Positions 29,765 through 41,320 of a stretch of 64,000 nucleotides of DNA are shown here, in pieces; within the stretch, counting starts at the first letter, position 1; the number at the start of each line of letters is the position of its first letter. The DNA comes from Branchipolynoe longqiensis (taxonomy: Eukaryota; Annelida; Polychaeta; Phyllodocida; Polynoidae): contig CM059199.1 in the NCBI GenBank assembly GCA_030323885.1, forward strand, positions 37,456,590 through 37,520,589. Direction: 5' to 3'. Made by a program: the position numbers and the translations under genes. The notes beneath the pieces are model-generated. The model did not search any database, was not told the origin of the DNA, and worked only from the letters and a program-made list of their open reading frames with translations.

Positions 29765-31079
29765 GTGGAACTAATTGTAAAAAATTACGGATTTTTGGTT
29801 CAGAATTATAAATTGGCAGAGAACATTATTATTCTTGGATGACTGAGTGGGGACAAGGTTATGTAAACTAAAAGCAATAATGTCGCACTCCCATTGTGAC
29901 ATGATATAAGCTATGTGAAATATATGTTCATATATGATGCCTGAGATTAAGGAAGAGATGTTTCTATATAAGAGACAGTACATGATTGTTGACATGTTTC
30001 TCTATGCATCCATAAAGAGTGCAATTGGAGAAAAGACCATTTTAACAGAGATCTATTGTAACTGTCTGCAGCTACCTGTCCACACATGACTACGGGGCGG
30101 GCCCACCAACCTAATCTGCATATGCATCCAGAGCACCACCTGCAGCTGGTTTGAGTGACAGCCACCACCACTGGGGGGTGGCGCCCACCCCGGCTATGGG
30201 GGTGCCTGATTGGCTGGCTGTGGGACTGCCCAGTCACCTATGCCCTCTTTGCCCTCTGACCACACTAGCCTCATTTTGAGATTCATTAATTATTCAAGAC
30301 TCTGCTTCAGACACACTGAAGGGAGATGACTCTACTCCTGGCTCTTGAGTGAGACACAGCAGGACCCCAGACACTCTGTCTGATGCTAGCAAAATTCATA
30401 TATCTAAATTGAGTTGCGTGCAACACCCAAGAGACTCCAGTTCAATGGGCTGTAGGCACTGATTCTTATACAGGCTAAAGAAGTAATGAGATTCTGTGTG
30501 GACAGAAGGTAAGGGGTGTGGGTGATAGGTCACTAGTAGGTGTACAGGAGTTGATGCCAATAAAGCACAACTTCTTCACTGTAATCTGTGTGACTTGTCT
30601 TCCCTTTATTCGTTAGGAGTTTGTTTAAGGGATGCATCAGGGAGTGATATGACGGGGAAGAGTTTTGTAGTATTATCTGGTGTTCATGACGGCCGGGCAT
30701 CCAGTAATATTATATAATTGAAATAACACAAGACCGACATTCTATATATTGGGATTTATTAGAGTCTTTAGAAATTACATGCGAGCGTCCAAATATGATA
30801 TTGTTGAGGCTTACAGAACTTAACCCCACGTTTTATCCATACAAGTTTGGGTGGGAGGGATGGCAAGAAATAAAGTTGTGTAGATGTTAGGGGAGGCACG
30901 GCCGAGGTCAGAGTGAACCAAGAACTCAGGCAGGTAGACTATGCCGCGAGATGGATGACGTCATACATTGGCGAGAATTTTAAAAGTCATTGAGAAGCAG
31001 CAGGCCTGTATCCAGGGCAGATGAAAAAGGGTTGGGGGAAAGGGAGTCGATCGTGCGTATTCAATTACCCATGTTTCCA
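29765..31079. other. Unassigned; possible LTR-like 3' segment
   Basis: No coding exon was recognised. 30555-30690 has AATAAA, then 'cttcttcactgtaatctgtg', then 'tatctggtgttcatgacgg', reminiscent of an LTR R-U5 and primer-binding region of a Gypsy-type element. A matching LTR start or polyprotein is not visible. Confidence 0.3.
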
Positions 31080-31240
31080 AAAACATGTACAATGTTGCTG
31101 ATGGCAGCTCACTGTGCAGCATACTTTGTAGAAAAGGTTTGCATATAGGATTTCTACCACCAACCCACTGGCCTCTAATGGCAGTGGGAGGAACTAATGT
31201 TGGGGGTGGGTTGCAGCTCATTGTGCCATTGTGTTCCACA
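31080..31240 (+). repeat. Isolated unit of the 29-kb satellite
   Basis: 'ggcagctcactgtgcagca', 'aggatttctaccaccaaccc' and 'ggcagtgggaggaactaatg' match the 28960-29764 units, but stand alone 1.3 kb away. Confidence 0.8.
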
Positions 31241-31302
31241 GAGCATACTTCTTCTCCTTCTTGGTTGGTTGACCATTGGTGGCGATGATAACTTTAACTT
31301 AT

Positions 31303-31800
31303 TGTTGTAGGCTGCACTGACCTCTCAGGTAAGTAACCACATATGCAGGTAGGCATGGGTAGTGTGTTGATATCAGGGAGCCTAGGTGGTGTAATGGTTA
31401 GTACACTGACCCAGAATGCAAAGAGATGTGGGTTTGAGTCCCGCTCTAGGCACAATATTTCCCATTTTCATCACCCCCATGACACCGGTTGCCGTGATCA
31501 TGATCCTGTACAAGCTACGCGCTGTATGGTTGTTGAACCTACCCTGTGTATGTATGTGTAAGTGCATTGTCTGTATGTATGTAATTGTAAGCATTAAATG
31601 ACCATTTAAAACACTTACAATTCCAAGGGGACGAGTGTTGTAGGCTGCACTGACCTCTCAGGCAAGTAACCACATATACAGATAGGCATGGGTAGTGTGT
31701 TGATATCAGGGAGCCTAGGTGGTGTAATGGTTAGCACACTGGCCCGGAATGCAAAGAGATGTGGGTTCGAGTGCGCAATATTTCTCATTTTCATCACCAC
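31303..31800 (+). mobile_element. SINE T, second tandem dimer
   Basis: Direct repeat of the T unit with 'gctgcactgacctctcagg' at about 31310 and 31643 (period about 330 bp). Same A-box and B-box text as 20277-20816. The second unit has a small deletion after the B-box. Confidence 0.8.
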
Positions 31801-32195
31801 CCCACGACATTATCATTTATTTTAAACGCGTTGATGACCGATGAGTCCGCTTTGTGCTCGGAATATGCGATTGCACGTTGGACATGTGTGTGTAGCTGCA
31901 GTCAGAGTCTCATGGGTGAAGGAGACAATCTTTCCTCTGCTTACTGCACAGGCAGCTACCCACAAAATTAGTCAATACAGCTGCATTCTTGCCTTACACT
32001 GACTGTGCATTGATTGTTCAGTGAAAATGTGATGGTTGTGGACCAAGTTATTTACACAAGCTATTTACACAAGCTCACGTGAGTAGGGCGTTATTTACAC
32101 GAGCTGCTGTAAATAATGTATTATGAGTTTGTGTAAATAGACGGCCCTTGAAGATTGTTTGTTTGGTGGTAGTGATGGAGCTTTGTTTATTTGTT
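31801..32195. repeat. Unassigned; palindrome-rich tail
   Basis: 32040-32140 repeats 'ttatttacacaagct' and its complement 'gtgtaaata' around 'cacgtgag'. Otherwise nothing recognised. Confidence 0.45.
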
Positions 32196-32525
32196 TACCG
32201 GACACGGTGTCCGAATCGGTAGAGCGCAGGCCTCGCATGCGGGAGATCGGGAGTTTGGTTTTCCGGTCGAGTCAAACCAATGACTTATAAAATTGATACT
32301 TTTTGCTTCCTAGCCTGGCGCTTGGCATTAATAGGATAGGGCAAGGACTGGTTAGCTCAGTGTCAGGATAATGTGACTGAGTGGGATATCGGGTCATGGC
32401 GCCAATGGCCTGCTTTCCCAGTGTGGCAGCATTAAAATGTTGCCATGAGTGTGCACTGTCACAAGTCGGTACACGTCCTGATATGACCTTAGATGTTGCA
32501 AGGATGTAAAACTCCATCAACCAAC
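32196..32525 (+). mobile_element. SINE S1 copy (clean head)
   Basis: Head 'tgtccgaatcggtagagcgc', B-box region 'ggttttccggtcgagtcaa', 3' end 'gatgttgcaaggatgtaaaa'. Full length on the plus strand. Confidence 0.85.
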
Positions 32526-32619
32526 CATTTATTTGTTTAACGAACCCCCCACCGTCCCAGCACACAAAGTAAACATCGGCTATTGGGGGTAAAGTAGGGG
32601 TGGACCATGATTATGTTTG

Positions 32620-33550
32620 TTTCTAATTTATACAAGTTTCTGCAGAGCTTAAACTGGATCTATTTCTTTTATGTAAATAATAAGTTATTTAGACCAGAAA
32701 AATAGCATCCAGGTAAATCATGATTAATTTACAGGTGTTTTGGTTTTTTTTTGGGTGGTAAATATTCTTTTTGACCTGAATAAATCTTTCTTCAGCGCCG
32801 AGGCACTGGTCTTCCGGCCATACTTAAAATAGACATTTATCTAAATAACGACCAATTCATGTTCATCTAAGTCATGAGTACCTCAGAGGTGTTTTAAATA
32901 ATGACTAATTTACATCCATGCAAATCATGATTAATGTATAGTTGTCTAAATAATGACGAATTTACTAGTATATAAAGTAGGCTATGCTCTGGACACAAAC
33001 ACAAACATGAATATGGGTTGAAAAGCAAGTGCGCACTGGCCAAACAGAAGGGCGCAGGCCACGAGCACGAAGTGGCACTGCAGTAGCAAGCAGTCATGGG
33101 ACCCACTTAGGCCAAACCAACTCACTTTTCATTGGCGCCCAAGGCTTAGGCCAAACCAATGCAATTCCGCACGCAGGCGGTCGGCTACTGCGCAGTAGAT
33201 AATATAAACAATAACGGAGGATAGACCGCTCCGCCCTTTATATATCGATAAATACTTATCCTATCTATAAATAATAACTAATGTATATGCATCGAAATAA
33301 TTACTTATTTACATTCATGACTAATTTACTGGTACTTAAATAATGACTAATTTATCTGGTGTGTAAATGGCTAACCTACAGATGTATAAATAATCATTAA
33401 TAATAATATCGATGTGCATAAGGACTTATTTAAATACATGTAAATAGTTACTTATTTGTATTTATGGGAATGACTGATTTAAGTGTGTAAATATCGATTA
33501 ATTTACACAAATATTATGACTAATTTAGGTGTGTAAATAACGAATAATAA
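32620..33550. repeat. AT-rich degenerate minisatellite with an insert
   Basis: Units like 'aaataatgactaatttac' (period about 30-40 bp) at 32660-32970 and 33245-33550. Between them about 270 bp (32970-33240) of GC-richer unrelated sequence is bounded by short inverted words tatataaag and ctttatata, possibly a small TIR element. 32775-32820 is a W-like 3' end. Confidence 0.7.
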
Positions 33551-33551
33551 T

Positions 33552-33905
33552 TTATATTCAAGCTGCAGTCTAATAGAAGCAACACATTTTCAAAATCAAA
33601 ATACATGTCGATTGATTGATTGATTGGTGGTTACTTTAGTATCGGTAGCATAGGCCATATTCACGGCGAGAATCTTTTATATTTTTTATTTAACCTAATT
33701 CCCAAATTAAGACACCTATGCAGTCATTAAGCATGTATTATTGCAAAGAAGGAATACTAAGTCAATTTAATGATATGTCAGTGCTGCAGCCAATAGGGTC
33801 CAGCATTTAAAATCGTCTATTCCAACATTTATTCAGCATATTTTTATTTGAAATAAATGCAAGTTAAATCCTTCCAAAGCATCGGGCTATGCGACTTTAA
33901 CTTTA
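33552..33905. mobile_element. M1 MITE, degraded, with G insertion
   Basis: Diverged left end at about 33562 and right end 'atcgggctatgcgac' at about 33882. The G retroposon (33602-33720; (gatt)n, 'cataggccatattcacggcg') interrupts it. Confidence 0.6.
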
Positions 33906-34036
33906 AGTCAAATTAACTACTTTTTTTTTGCCTGGTTATTGCCGGCTTAGGATTAATAATGTATTGGTTTCCTATTGCTTATCATAACTACTATAGATAA
34001 CATGGGAAGGAAGGGAAACAGGGTGGAGTGTGCTGG

Positions 34037-34163
<127 letters not shown>

Positions 34164-35410
34164 TGTGGCTGGTAGTTGGCGGTGTGGAAGTGGGAGTGTG
34201 TGGAATCGCTTGGTAGTTGGCATTGGGTAGCAGTGTGTGAAGTATATTGGTAGGCCTAGTGAGTATTGGGTAGCAGTGTGTATGTGTAGGAGTGTATGGA
34301 GTCTCTTGGTAGTTGGCATTGGGTAGCAGTGTGTGTAGTATATTGGTAGGCTTAGTGAGTATTGGATCACAGTGTATATGTGTAGGGGTGTGGAGTCTCT
34401 TGGTAGTTGGCATTGGGTAGCAGTATGCATAGTATATCGGTGGGCCTAGTGAGTATTGGGTGACAGTGTGTATGTGTAGGGGTGTGTGGAGTCTCTTGGT
34501 AGTTGGCATTGGGTAGCAGTGTGTGTAGTATCTTGGTAGGCCTAGTGACGTTTGGGTGGCAGTGTGTATGTGTAGGGGTGTATGGAGTTTCTTGGTAGTT
34601 GGCATTGGGTAGCAGTGTGTGTAGTATCTTGGTAGGCCTAGTGATTATTGGGTAGTAGTGTGTATGTGTAGGGGTGTGGAGTCTCTTGGTAGTTGGCATT
34701 GGGTAGCAGTGTGTGTAGTATCTCGGTAGGCCTAGTGAGTGGCAGTGTGTATGTGTTGGGGTGTGTGGAGTCTCTTGGTAGTTGGCATTGGGTAGCAGTG
34801 TGTGTAGTATCTTGGTAGGCCTAGTGAGTATTGGGTGGTAGTGGATATGGGTAGGGGTGTGTGGAGTCTCTTGGCAGTTGGCATTTGGTGGTAATGTGTG
34901 TAGATGTGTGTGTCAATGTGTGTAGAGTTTCTCAGTAGTTGATCTTGGGTGGCAGTTTGTTTGTAGGTGTGTAGGTTTGTGTGGAGTCTCTTGGTACTTG
35001 GTATTGGGTGGCAATGTGCTTAGATGTGTGTGTTGATGTGTGTAGAGCTGCTTGGTAGTTGGTGTTGGGTTGCAGTGTGTAGGTGTGTGTAGGTATGTGC
35101 TGAGTTGCTTGGTGGTTGGTATTGGATGGCAATGTGTGTAAATGGGTGTGTGTCGATGGGTGTGAGTTGCTTGGTGGTTGGTATTGGATGGTCATGTGGG
35201 TAGGCATGTGGAGTCTCTTGGTAGTTGATATTGGGTGGCAGTGTATATGTGTGTAGGTTTGGAGTCACTTGGTAGTTGGCATTGGGTGGTAATGTGTGTA
35301 GGGGTGTGTGGAGTCTCTTAGTAGTTGGCATTGGGTGGTCATGTGTAGGTGGGTGGGTAGCTGTGTGTGGAGTGTGGAGTAGAGTTGCGCTTGGTACTTG
35401 AGATTGGGTA
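34164..35410. repeat. About 95-bp then about 62-bp minisatellite
   Basis: Core 'tcttggtagttggcattggg' recurs about every 95 bp from 34200 to about 34880, then in shorter, diverged units (about 62 bp) to 35340. The long minus-strand frames rich in PNANYQ/THTH are translation artefacts of the repeat. Confidence 0.93.
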
Positions 35411-35559
35411 TGAGTGTAGGTGTGTATTGGAGTGGGGGTGGGGTGGGGTGGAGAGAGAAGGGGCTGGAGGGTAGAGAGAGAGAAAGAGATAGAGAGAGGG
35501 AGGGGGCACCAAACTTTGCCAACAAAGGAACAAAAGATTGCTTCTCAGGTATCGCGCCA

Positions 35560-35680
35560 CCAGATTAAGCCTCAAACGGAAATTAGGATCATATCTGCGC
35601 ATGCGCTCAGGGCGCCGCCACCCGCTCGCGCCACCAGGGGCGCGATAATCGCTTTAAAGTAGTAGGGTCGGGCGGGCTTA
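35560..35680. promoter_or_regulatory. CpG-dense segment with NRF1 site
   Basis: A perfect NRF1 palindrome GCGCATGCGC (35597-35606) is followed by 'ggcgccgccacccgctcgcg' and 'ccaccaggggcgcg', a near match to the CTCF core. It is embedded between minisatellites, and no adjacent exon was recognised. Promoter or insulator function is inferred from motifs alone. Confidence 0.4.
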
Positions 35681-35694
35681 TCTCTGTACGGAGT

Positions 35695-35860
35695 GATTAG
35701 GTGGAAGGCCGATAAGCACACTGATTGTGTGCGTGTGTGTGTGTGTGTGTTGTATGTGGGGGTGGATGCTGGTGCTTGTGCGTTTGTTTTTGTATGTTTA
35801 TTTGTGTTTTATTTGTGTGGGTGGTCGCTGCTGTTTGTGTTTGTTTGTGTAAGTTTGTGT
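35695..35860. repeat. GT-rich low-complexity tract
   Basis: (gt)n and tttgtgtg variants leading into SINE V. Confidence 0.8.
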
Positions 35861-35861
35861 G

Positions 35862-36083
35862 GGCCAACCAGTGGATCCCAACGCGTTCATTAAAGGCTGT
35901 AGTATGTGCTGTCCTGTCTGTGAGAAAATGCATATAAAAGACCCATTGCTGCTTATTGGAAAGAGTAGCCTATGCAGGTTTCCTCCAAAGAAATGTCAGA
36001 ATGACCATACATTTGACGCCCAATAGCCAATGATAAAAATCAATGTGCTCTACAGGTGTCGTTAAATAAAACAAGTTTTGTTT
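35862..36083 (+). mobile_element. SINE V, nearly complete
   Basis: 'ggccaaccagtggatccc', 'catataaaagacccattgct' and 3' end 'gtcgttaaataaaacaag'. Flanked on both sides by 'gtttgtgtgggtgg'-type repeat, so it landed in the minisatellite. Confidence 0.85.
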
Positions 36084-36710
36084 GTTTGTGTGGGTGGTCA
36101 TCTCTGTTTGTGTGGGTGTTTGTGTGTATATGTTTGTGTGGTCATTGGTGTTTGTATGTGCTTGTGTAGGTGGCCGTTTCTGTTTGTGTATTTGTTTGTG
36201 TGGTTGGTGTTTGTGTGCATAGCTTTGAATGTTTGCGTGGTTGGTTGCTGATGTTTGTGTGTGTGTTTGTGTGAGAGGTAGTTGGTGTATGTGTGTTTGT
36301 GTGGGTGGTCATTGGTGTGTGTTTGTGAGTGGTAGTTGGTACCTGTGTGTTTGTGTGGGTGGTCCTTGGTGTGTGTGGGGGAGGTCGTTGGTGTTTGTGT
36401 GTATGGGTGGTCGTTGGTGTTGTGTGTGTTTGTGTGGGTGGTAGTTGGTGTTGTGTGGCTGGTGATTAGTGTCTGTGTGGGTGGTGATTGATGTCTATGT
36501 GGCTGGTGATTGATGTCTATGTGGCTGGTGATTAGTGTCTGTGTGGGTGGTGTTTGATGTCTATGTGAGTGGTGATTGGTGTCTGTGTGGGTGGTGATTG
36601 GTGTTTGTGGTGATCGGTGTTTGTGTGAGTGGTGATTGGTGTTTGTGTTGGTGGTGATTGGTGTTTGTGTTGGTGGTGATTGGTGTTTGTGTGGGTTGTC
36701 GTTGGTGCCT
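36084..36710. repeat. About 24-bp minisatellite
   Basis: Units 'gtgtgggtggtgattggtgt' with variants, best ordered at 36440-36705. Confidence 0.9.
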
Positions 36711-36734
36711 TGTAGGAGTACGTTAATTTAGGAT

Positions 36735-36880
36735 GTTTTCATTAAAAATATCTCCAAGGCTAACTATGTGTAATAAAAGTGACTTCAAACTAAAGCGATA
36801 CTAAAAATAACAATCAACCTAATATATTTATCTAAACAAATTTGGCAGGGCTCAAAACCATCAGGCTATGCAAGTTTAAA
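36735..36880. mobile_element. M1 MITE, right half only
   Basis: 'aaatatctccaaggctaact' to the end 'catcaggctatgcaag'. Confidence 0.6.
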
Positions 36881-36881
36881 A

Positions 36882-37205
36882 CCGGGCGTGGTGGCCGAAT
36901 CGGTAGAGCGCGGGCCTCGCGTGCGGAAGATCAGAAGTTCGGTTTCCAGTCAAGTCAAACCAAGGACTTTAAAATTGATACTCATCGCTTCCTAGCCTGG
37001 CGTTTGGCATTATTAGGATAGGGCAAGGACTGGTTGGCTCAGTGTCAGGATAACGTGAATAAGTGGGATATCAGGTCATGGTACTGGCAGCCTGGTTTCC
37101 CAGTGGGGCAGCACTATAAAGTTGCCATGAGTTTGCATTGTCACAAGTCGGCACCCGTCCTGATATGACCTTAAATGTTGCCAACTGTTAGGACATGATA
37201 CAACT
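36882..37205 (+). mobile_element. SINE S1 copy
   Basis: Best-preserved head: 'gtggccgaatcggtagagcg', 'gcctcgcgtgcggaagatc'. Full length on the plus strand, abutting the M1 half. Confidence 0.85.
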
Positions 37206-37477
37206 ACTGCTAACTGGTCCCTTATGTTTTCTCAGTCAACTGGTCCCTAGGAGGGACTGAAGCTGGGACCTGGTGTGTTTAAACAACCGGGGTTAAAGCT
37301 CTCCCAGCCCTATTTTCCATGGCGCCTATAAATTATAGTCACATTGGACACATAAACATGTGACTCCTGATGATTAAAATTGGTTTTTGCCACACATTTG
37401 TTCCTGGTGTGGATTCCAGTGTTGAGTGAGATTGCGCTAGCAAATAACTCATTAGAAACAATAACGCGTCCTTTATA

Positions 37478-37797
37478 TGCGTTGGTTGTTGGAGTTGTAC
37501 GTCCTCACAACATCTAAGGTCATATCAGGACGGGTACCAAGTAGTGACAGTGCACACTCATGGCGACTTCATAGTGCCGCCCCACTGGAAACTCAGGCCG
37601 CCGGCACCATGGCCCGATATCCCACTCAGTCACATTATCCTGACACTGAGCTAACCTGTCCTAGTGTTGAGTGCCAGGATAGGAAGCAACGAGTATCAAT
37701 ATTGTAAGTTACTGGTTTGACTCGAACGGGAATCGAACCCCCGACCTTCCGCACGAGAAGCCTGTGCTCTGCAGATTCGGCCACCACGTCCAATGTC
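37478..37797 (-). mobile_element. SINE S1 copy
   Basis: 'ggagttgtacgtcctcacaa' to 'gattcggccaccacgtcc'. Confidence 0.8.
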
Positions 37798-37830
37798 CAG
37801 CACTGCAGTATGCTTCGCCCACATCCCAGC

Positions 37831-37985
37831 ATGGGTGTTGGAGTTTTACGTCCTGGCAACATCTAAGGTCATATCAGGACGGGTAGCAACTTCTGACAGT
37901 GCGCACTCATGGCGACTTTATAGTGCTGCCCCACTGGGAGACCAGGCCACCAGCAACATGACCTGATATCGCACTTAGTCACGGC
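37831..37985 (-). mobile_element. SINE S1, 3' half
   Basis: 'ggagttttacgtcctggcaa' to 'gatatcgcacttagtcac'. The head half is missing. It lies 35 bp from the previous S1 in the same orientation. Confidence 0.8.
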
Positions 37986-38279
37986 CTGTTAGGATATTCA
38001 TTCAGCCGTGATTAAAGTTCAAAGCAAATCTCAAATAAATACTTAATGCAATTAAGCCTTTGTTGTGTTCTGGGTACCGACTTTTACCGAGGTTTCAAAT
38101 TTTAAAAGGTGAAACTGTCCATAATGACGCCAACTCTTGTGTATGAATTTCCATTGCGTCAGGTTGTGAATAGGTTTTAACAACCTAGCAACATCTGACG
38201 TCATTACCACGATCGAAGGGATAAAAGTGGCCTCAGAGAGAGAACAAAAAAAAACCGCGGAAACCTATGGTTAGCAATA

Positions 38280-38471
38280 CAGTAAAACCTCTCTAACCGA
38301 CAAGCTCCACATATCGACCACTCCCCTATATCGATCGCTTTATTTGGGTCCCAAATGATCACCCGTACAATACCATTGTAACGATAAAAACAAATTTCCT
38401 AATCCGACCACCTCCCTAAATGGATATTTAAGATTAGTCCCATGGTTGGTCGATTGAGAGAGGTTTTACTG
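38280..38471. mobile_element. Q-family MITE (pogo-like), 192 bp
   Basis: The ends cagtaaaacctctctaacc and complement gagagaggttttactg are flanked by TA (38278-38279, 38472-38473). Internal 'atatcgaccactcccctata' is shared with 39364-39546 and 58263-58440. Confidence 0.85.
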
Positions 38472-38988
38472 TAATATTACTGACTGCTGAGAGCTTGCCA
38501 ACTCCAAGCAGAGTCTGTACTGGTTGACCATACATACATGGAGGGGCTCGGATTATGCTTGGAGAGCATTATGTGGAACCTGGATTCCGGTAATTGTCTA
38601 CAAGTCCCTGACCAGACGGGATGGCCGAATGAGTTCGAACCCTTAGTCTCTTTTTTCAGTAATTGTCAATCTAGACCTTAGTACTAGTAGTCACAATCCT
38701 TGCTATCTATATACAGTCAAAGAGTAAACTGATCTCAAGCTTATTGTATCAATTATAGTTATACATAACGTTCTGTCATTTAATGCTGACTCTATCATAC
38801 AAGTCATGTAAACTCTCATTAAGTTGGCACTAATACATTGTTAGTCCACTGAATATCAAATGAATTGCAACAATTTAACGATCACATTGACCTTTAACCC
38901 CTACTTGACCTCTCTAATCACCCACTTCGCCACATTCATCTTCCACCCCCCCCCTCCACACAACACCCAATCCTCATCTAACACACGC
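38472..38988. other. No recognised gene
   Basis: Contains an isolated S1 head piece at 38617-38652 ('cgggatggccgaatgagtt'). Otherwise unassigned. Confidence 0.45.
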
Positions 38989-39059
38989 ACACGCACACGC
39001 GCACGCACGCACGCACGCACTCACACACACAACATACAAACGCCCCCCCCCCCCCCCAG
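38989..39059. repeat. (cgca)n/(ca)n then poly-C
   Basis: Microsatellite 38984-39030 followed by about 16 C at 39043-39058. Confidence 0.9.
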
Positions 39060-39104
39060 GAAAAAAAGTTCAAAACACGCCTCGACAAATTAGTTTCGCA
39101 CATT

Positions 39105-39240
39105 CTAGATCTCGCGAGATCTCCCGCAGAGAAACGAGGCAGTGACCTGGCGACCGGCCGACAGGGACGCGCTGAGGCAACAAACAAATGGCGGCCCGGT
39201 GCCGGGGAGCACTTCCGGTCACTGCATTTCCGGTATGCGT
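39105..39240. promoter_or_regulatory. CpG-rich housekeeping-type promoter candidate
   Basis: In 130 bp: TCTCGCGAGA (39110-39119, the BANP/ZBTB33-type element), ATGGCGGC (39188-39195, YY1 core), ACTTCCGG (39211-39218) and a second TTTCCGG (39227-39233, ETS cores). CpG density is far above the flanks. This combination is typical of TATA-less animal promoters, often divergent. A TIMELESS promoter reading leftward is possible but cannot be shown. The short frames on both strands have no known domain. Confidence 0.5.
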
Positions 39241-39363
39241 CTCCCCAGGACACACTGGCTCCTAACTCGGCCCCGTTCTGAAGCGTTCTCTGATAATGTA
39301 TTATATAAAAACCGAAATATATCCATATAGATGAGTACACATCATATATTATATATGCATATA

Positions 39364-39546
39364 GAGTAGAATCTCTCGAAATCGGCCATGGGACCGACTT
39401 TAAATGGTCCATTTAGGAAGGTGGTCGGCTTAGGGAGGTTTTAAAATTGTTACAATGATATTGTATGGGCGATCATTTGCGATCCAAATAAAGTGATCGA
39501 TATAGGGGAGTGGTCGATCTGTGGAGGTGGTCGGTTAGAGAGGTAT
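39364..39546. mobile_element. Q-family MITE, diverged
   Basis: 'ccatgggaccgactttaaat', 'gatcgatataggggagtgg' and the end 'ggtcggttagagaggt'. Same interior as 58263-58440; outer bases have decayed. Confidence 0.75.
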
Positions 39547-39562
39547 ATAAACACACATATGT

Positions 39563-39637
39563 TCAAATCAGGATAGGTACCGACTTGTGACAGTGTGCAC
39601 TTATGTTTTACGTCCTGGCAACGCCTAAGGTCATATT
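39563..39637 (-). mobile_element. S1 fragment, rearranged
   Basis: S1 body text 'accgacttgtgacagtgtgc' now precedes the tail text 'ttttacgtcctggcaac', the reverse of their normal order. Suggests local duplication or recombination. Confidence 0.55.
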
Positions 39638-39837
39638 AAATTTGGCATGGCTTTGTACATGGACTAATATAGGCTTTTCAATAAAGCCTGCAGCTTGGTA
39701 CGCTCTAACGTTACAACCTACTACATGGCCAGTTTAGTTTTCTGATATACGAGTGATGGCTTGATTGCTTCAACTTGGTTGCTGGACAGCGGCATTAGAA
39801 TATCTAGCACTTTCAGACATAAAGTTTTAACATACTT

Positions 39838-40196
39838 AAAGCTGCAAAGTCCGATGAAATATAAAATATTCAAAACCAAACCAATTATCCAGATTTGATT
39901 TTACATATCTAACTTAGATACTGATGCACTTTTAAATTTAAGCATTTGTTTCTGCTTAGAAGGCAATACTGAGTCAATTTAACAGAACCTGTTACTCCAG
40001 AAATCTATGGTGTCAGTTTTGGCAAGCATGCCAAAACTAATTTTCCATGTTTGCACTCAAAATATCTCAAAAGTTTACCATTTAAAATACAAGTAACATT
40101 GAAGTAATGTAAAGTAGATACTAATGATCGATCTAATATATTTATCTCAGAAAAAATACAGAAATTCAAAACCATCGGACTAGGTAACTTTAATAT
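39838..40196. mobile_element. M1 MITE, complete
   Basis: Ends 'gctgcaaagtccgatg' and 'catcggactaggtaac'; internal 'ttttggcaagcatgccaa'. Confidence 0.8.
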
Positions 40197-40315
40197 GTGG
40201 GGACACGATCAAAAAACTACTAGTCAACAAGAATGAGACTTAAAAATTTGGTTTCCTTGACAAATTTAATGGGATCTTCATGCAGGGTCAGCTGTGGCTT
40301 TACATGCATTCTGTA

Positions 40316-40545
40316 AAGTTTGCAGAACTGCAGTCACATTATCCTGACACTGAGCCAACCAGTCCTTGCCCTATCCTAATAATGCAGAGCGCCAGGCTAG
40401 GAACCAACAAGTATCAGTTTTTAAGTCATTGGTTTGACTCAACCAGGGTTCGAACCCATGTACTGAAGGGTTCGGATACCCCGATCTCCCAAAACAGGAG
40501 ATGGACCCTCAACTCATTCAGCCATCCTGTCTGGTCCACAGACGC
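40316..40545 (-). mobile_element. SINE S1, tail-truncated
   Basis: From 'cagtcacattatcctgacac' to the head 'cattcagccatcctgtctgg'. The tail part is absent. Confidence 0.75.
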
Positions 40546-40711
40546 AGAAATGCTTGTCCTGTTGAAAAGTGTGTAGAAAAATGGGTAATCGACCCCAAAT
40601 GCCTAGATCATTCATAATAGATATTTTATAATTCCATATTGCCACAGGTTTATTTTGCTACATTACTTGAGTAAACAGAGGAATTTTCAATCACCGATAA
40701 TTGCTTCTTCC

Positions 40712-41075
40712 TCATTCCACCGCTCCTTGTCCTATCCTAGTAATGCCGAAAGACAGGCTAGGTAGCGAAAAGTATACATTTTTAAGTCATTACATTGTGT
40801 TGTATATTTTTGTTATAAATGGAAAAATACGGAAGAGAAACATGTGTACATTCGGCCGGTTATCAGACGCAGTTACCAGACCGGATGGCCGAATGAGTTA
40901 GAGCGTCCATCTCCCGGGTTGGTAGATCATGGGTTCGATTCTTGGTCGAGTCAAACCAATGACATACAAATTTATACTTGTCGCTTCCTAGCCAGGCGCT
41001 CGTCATTATTATAATAGGGCAAGGAGCAGTGGAATGAGGAAGATCAATTGTCCGTGATTTAAATTTCCCCTGCTT
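40712..41075. mobile_element. Two S1 fragments, opposed
   Basis: 40712-40792 is a minus-strand body piece. 40878-41075 is a plus-strand head and body with the variant 3' end ('gtggaatgaggaagatcaat') also seen at 708-925. Confidence 0.65.
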
Positions 41076-41320
41076 AAACCTGTAAACCACAAATGTACCA
41101 AAAAAAAACCAAAGAAAACTGCTGACTACACACATTTAGACGCTTTCAACATTGAGGTGAGAGACGATGCCCTTTGAAACGTAATAAGCCCCATATTACC
41201 AAGTTAAGTGACATTGGCCATGATGTGAGCAATAAACTCCTTTTCCAATATAAAACCCATGACAGAATTTCAATGCGGCAACACCTAGATCATGACCCCT
41301 TAATAATATTAATATTATAG

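Noticed and set aside
31838..31864. Hammerhead-ribozyme-like text (ccgatgagtccg...cggaa)
   Set aside because: The core should read CUGANGA and be followed by a paired stem II and GAAA. Here the U is C, stem II pairs poorly and GAAA is absent.
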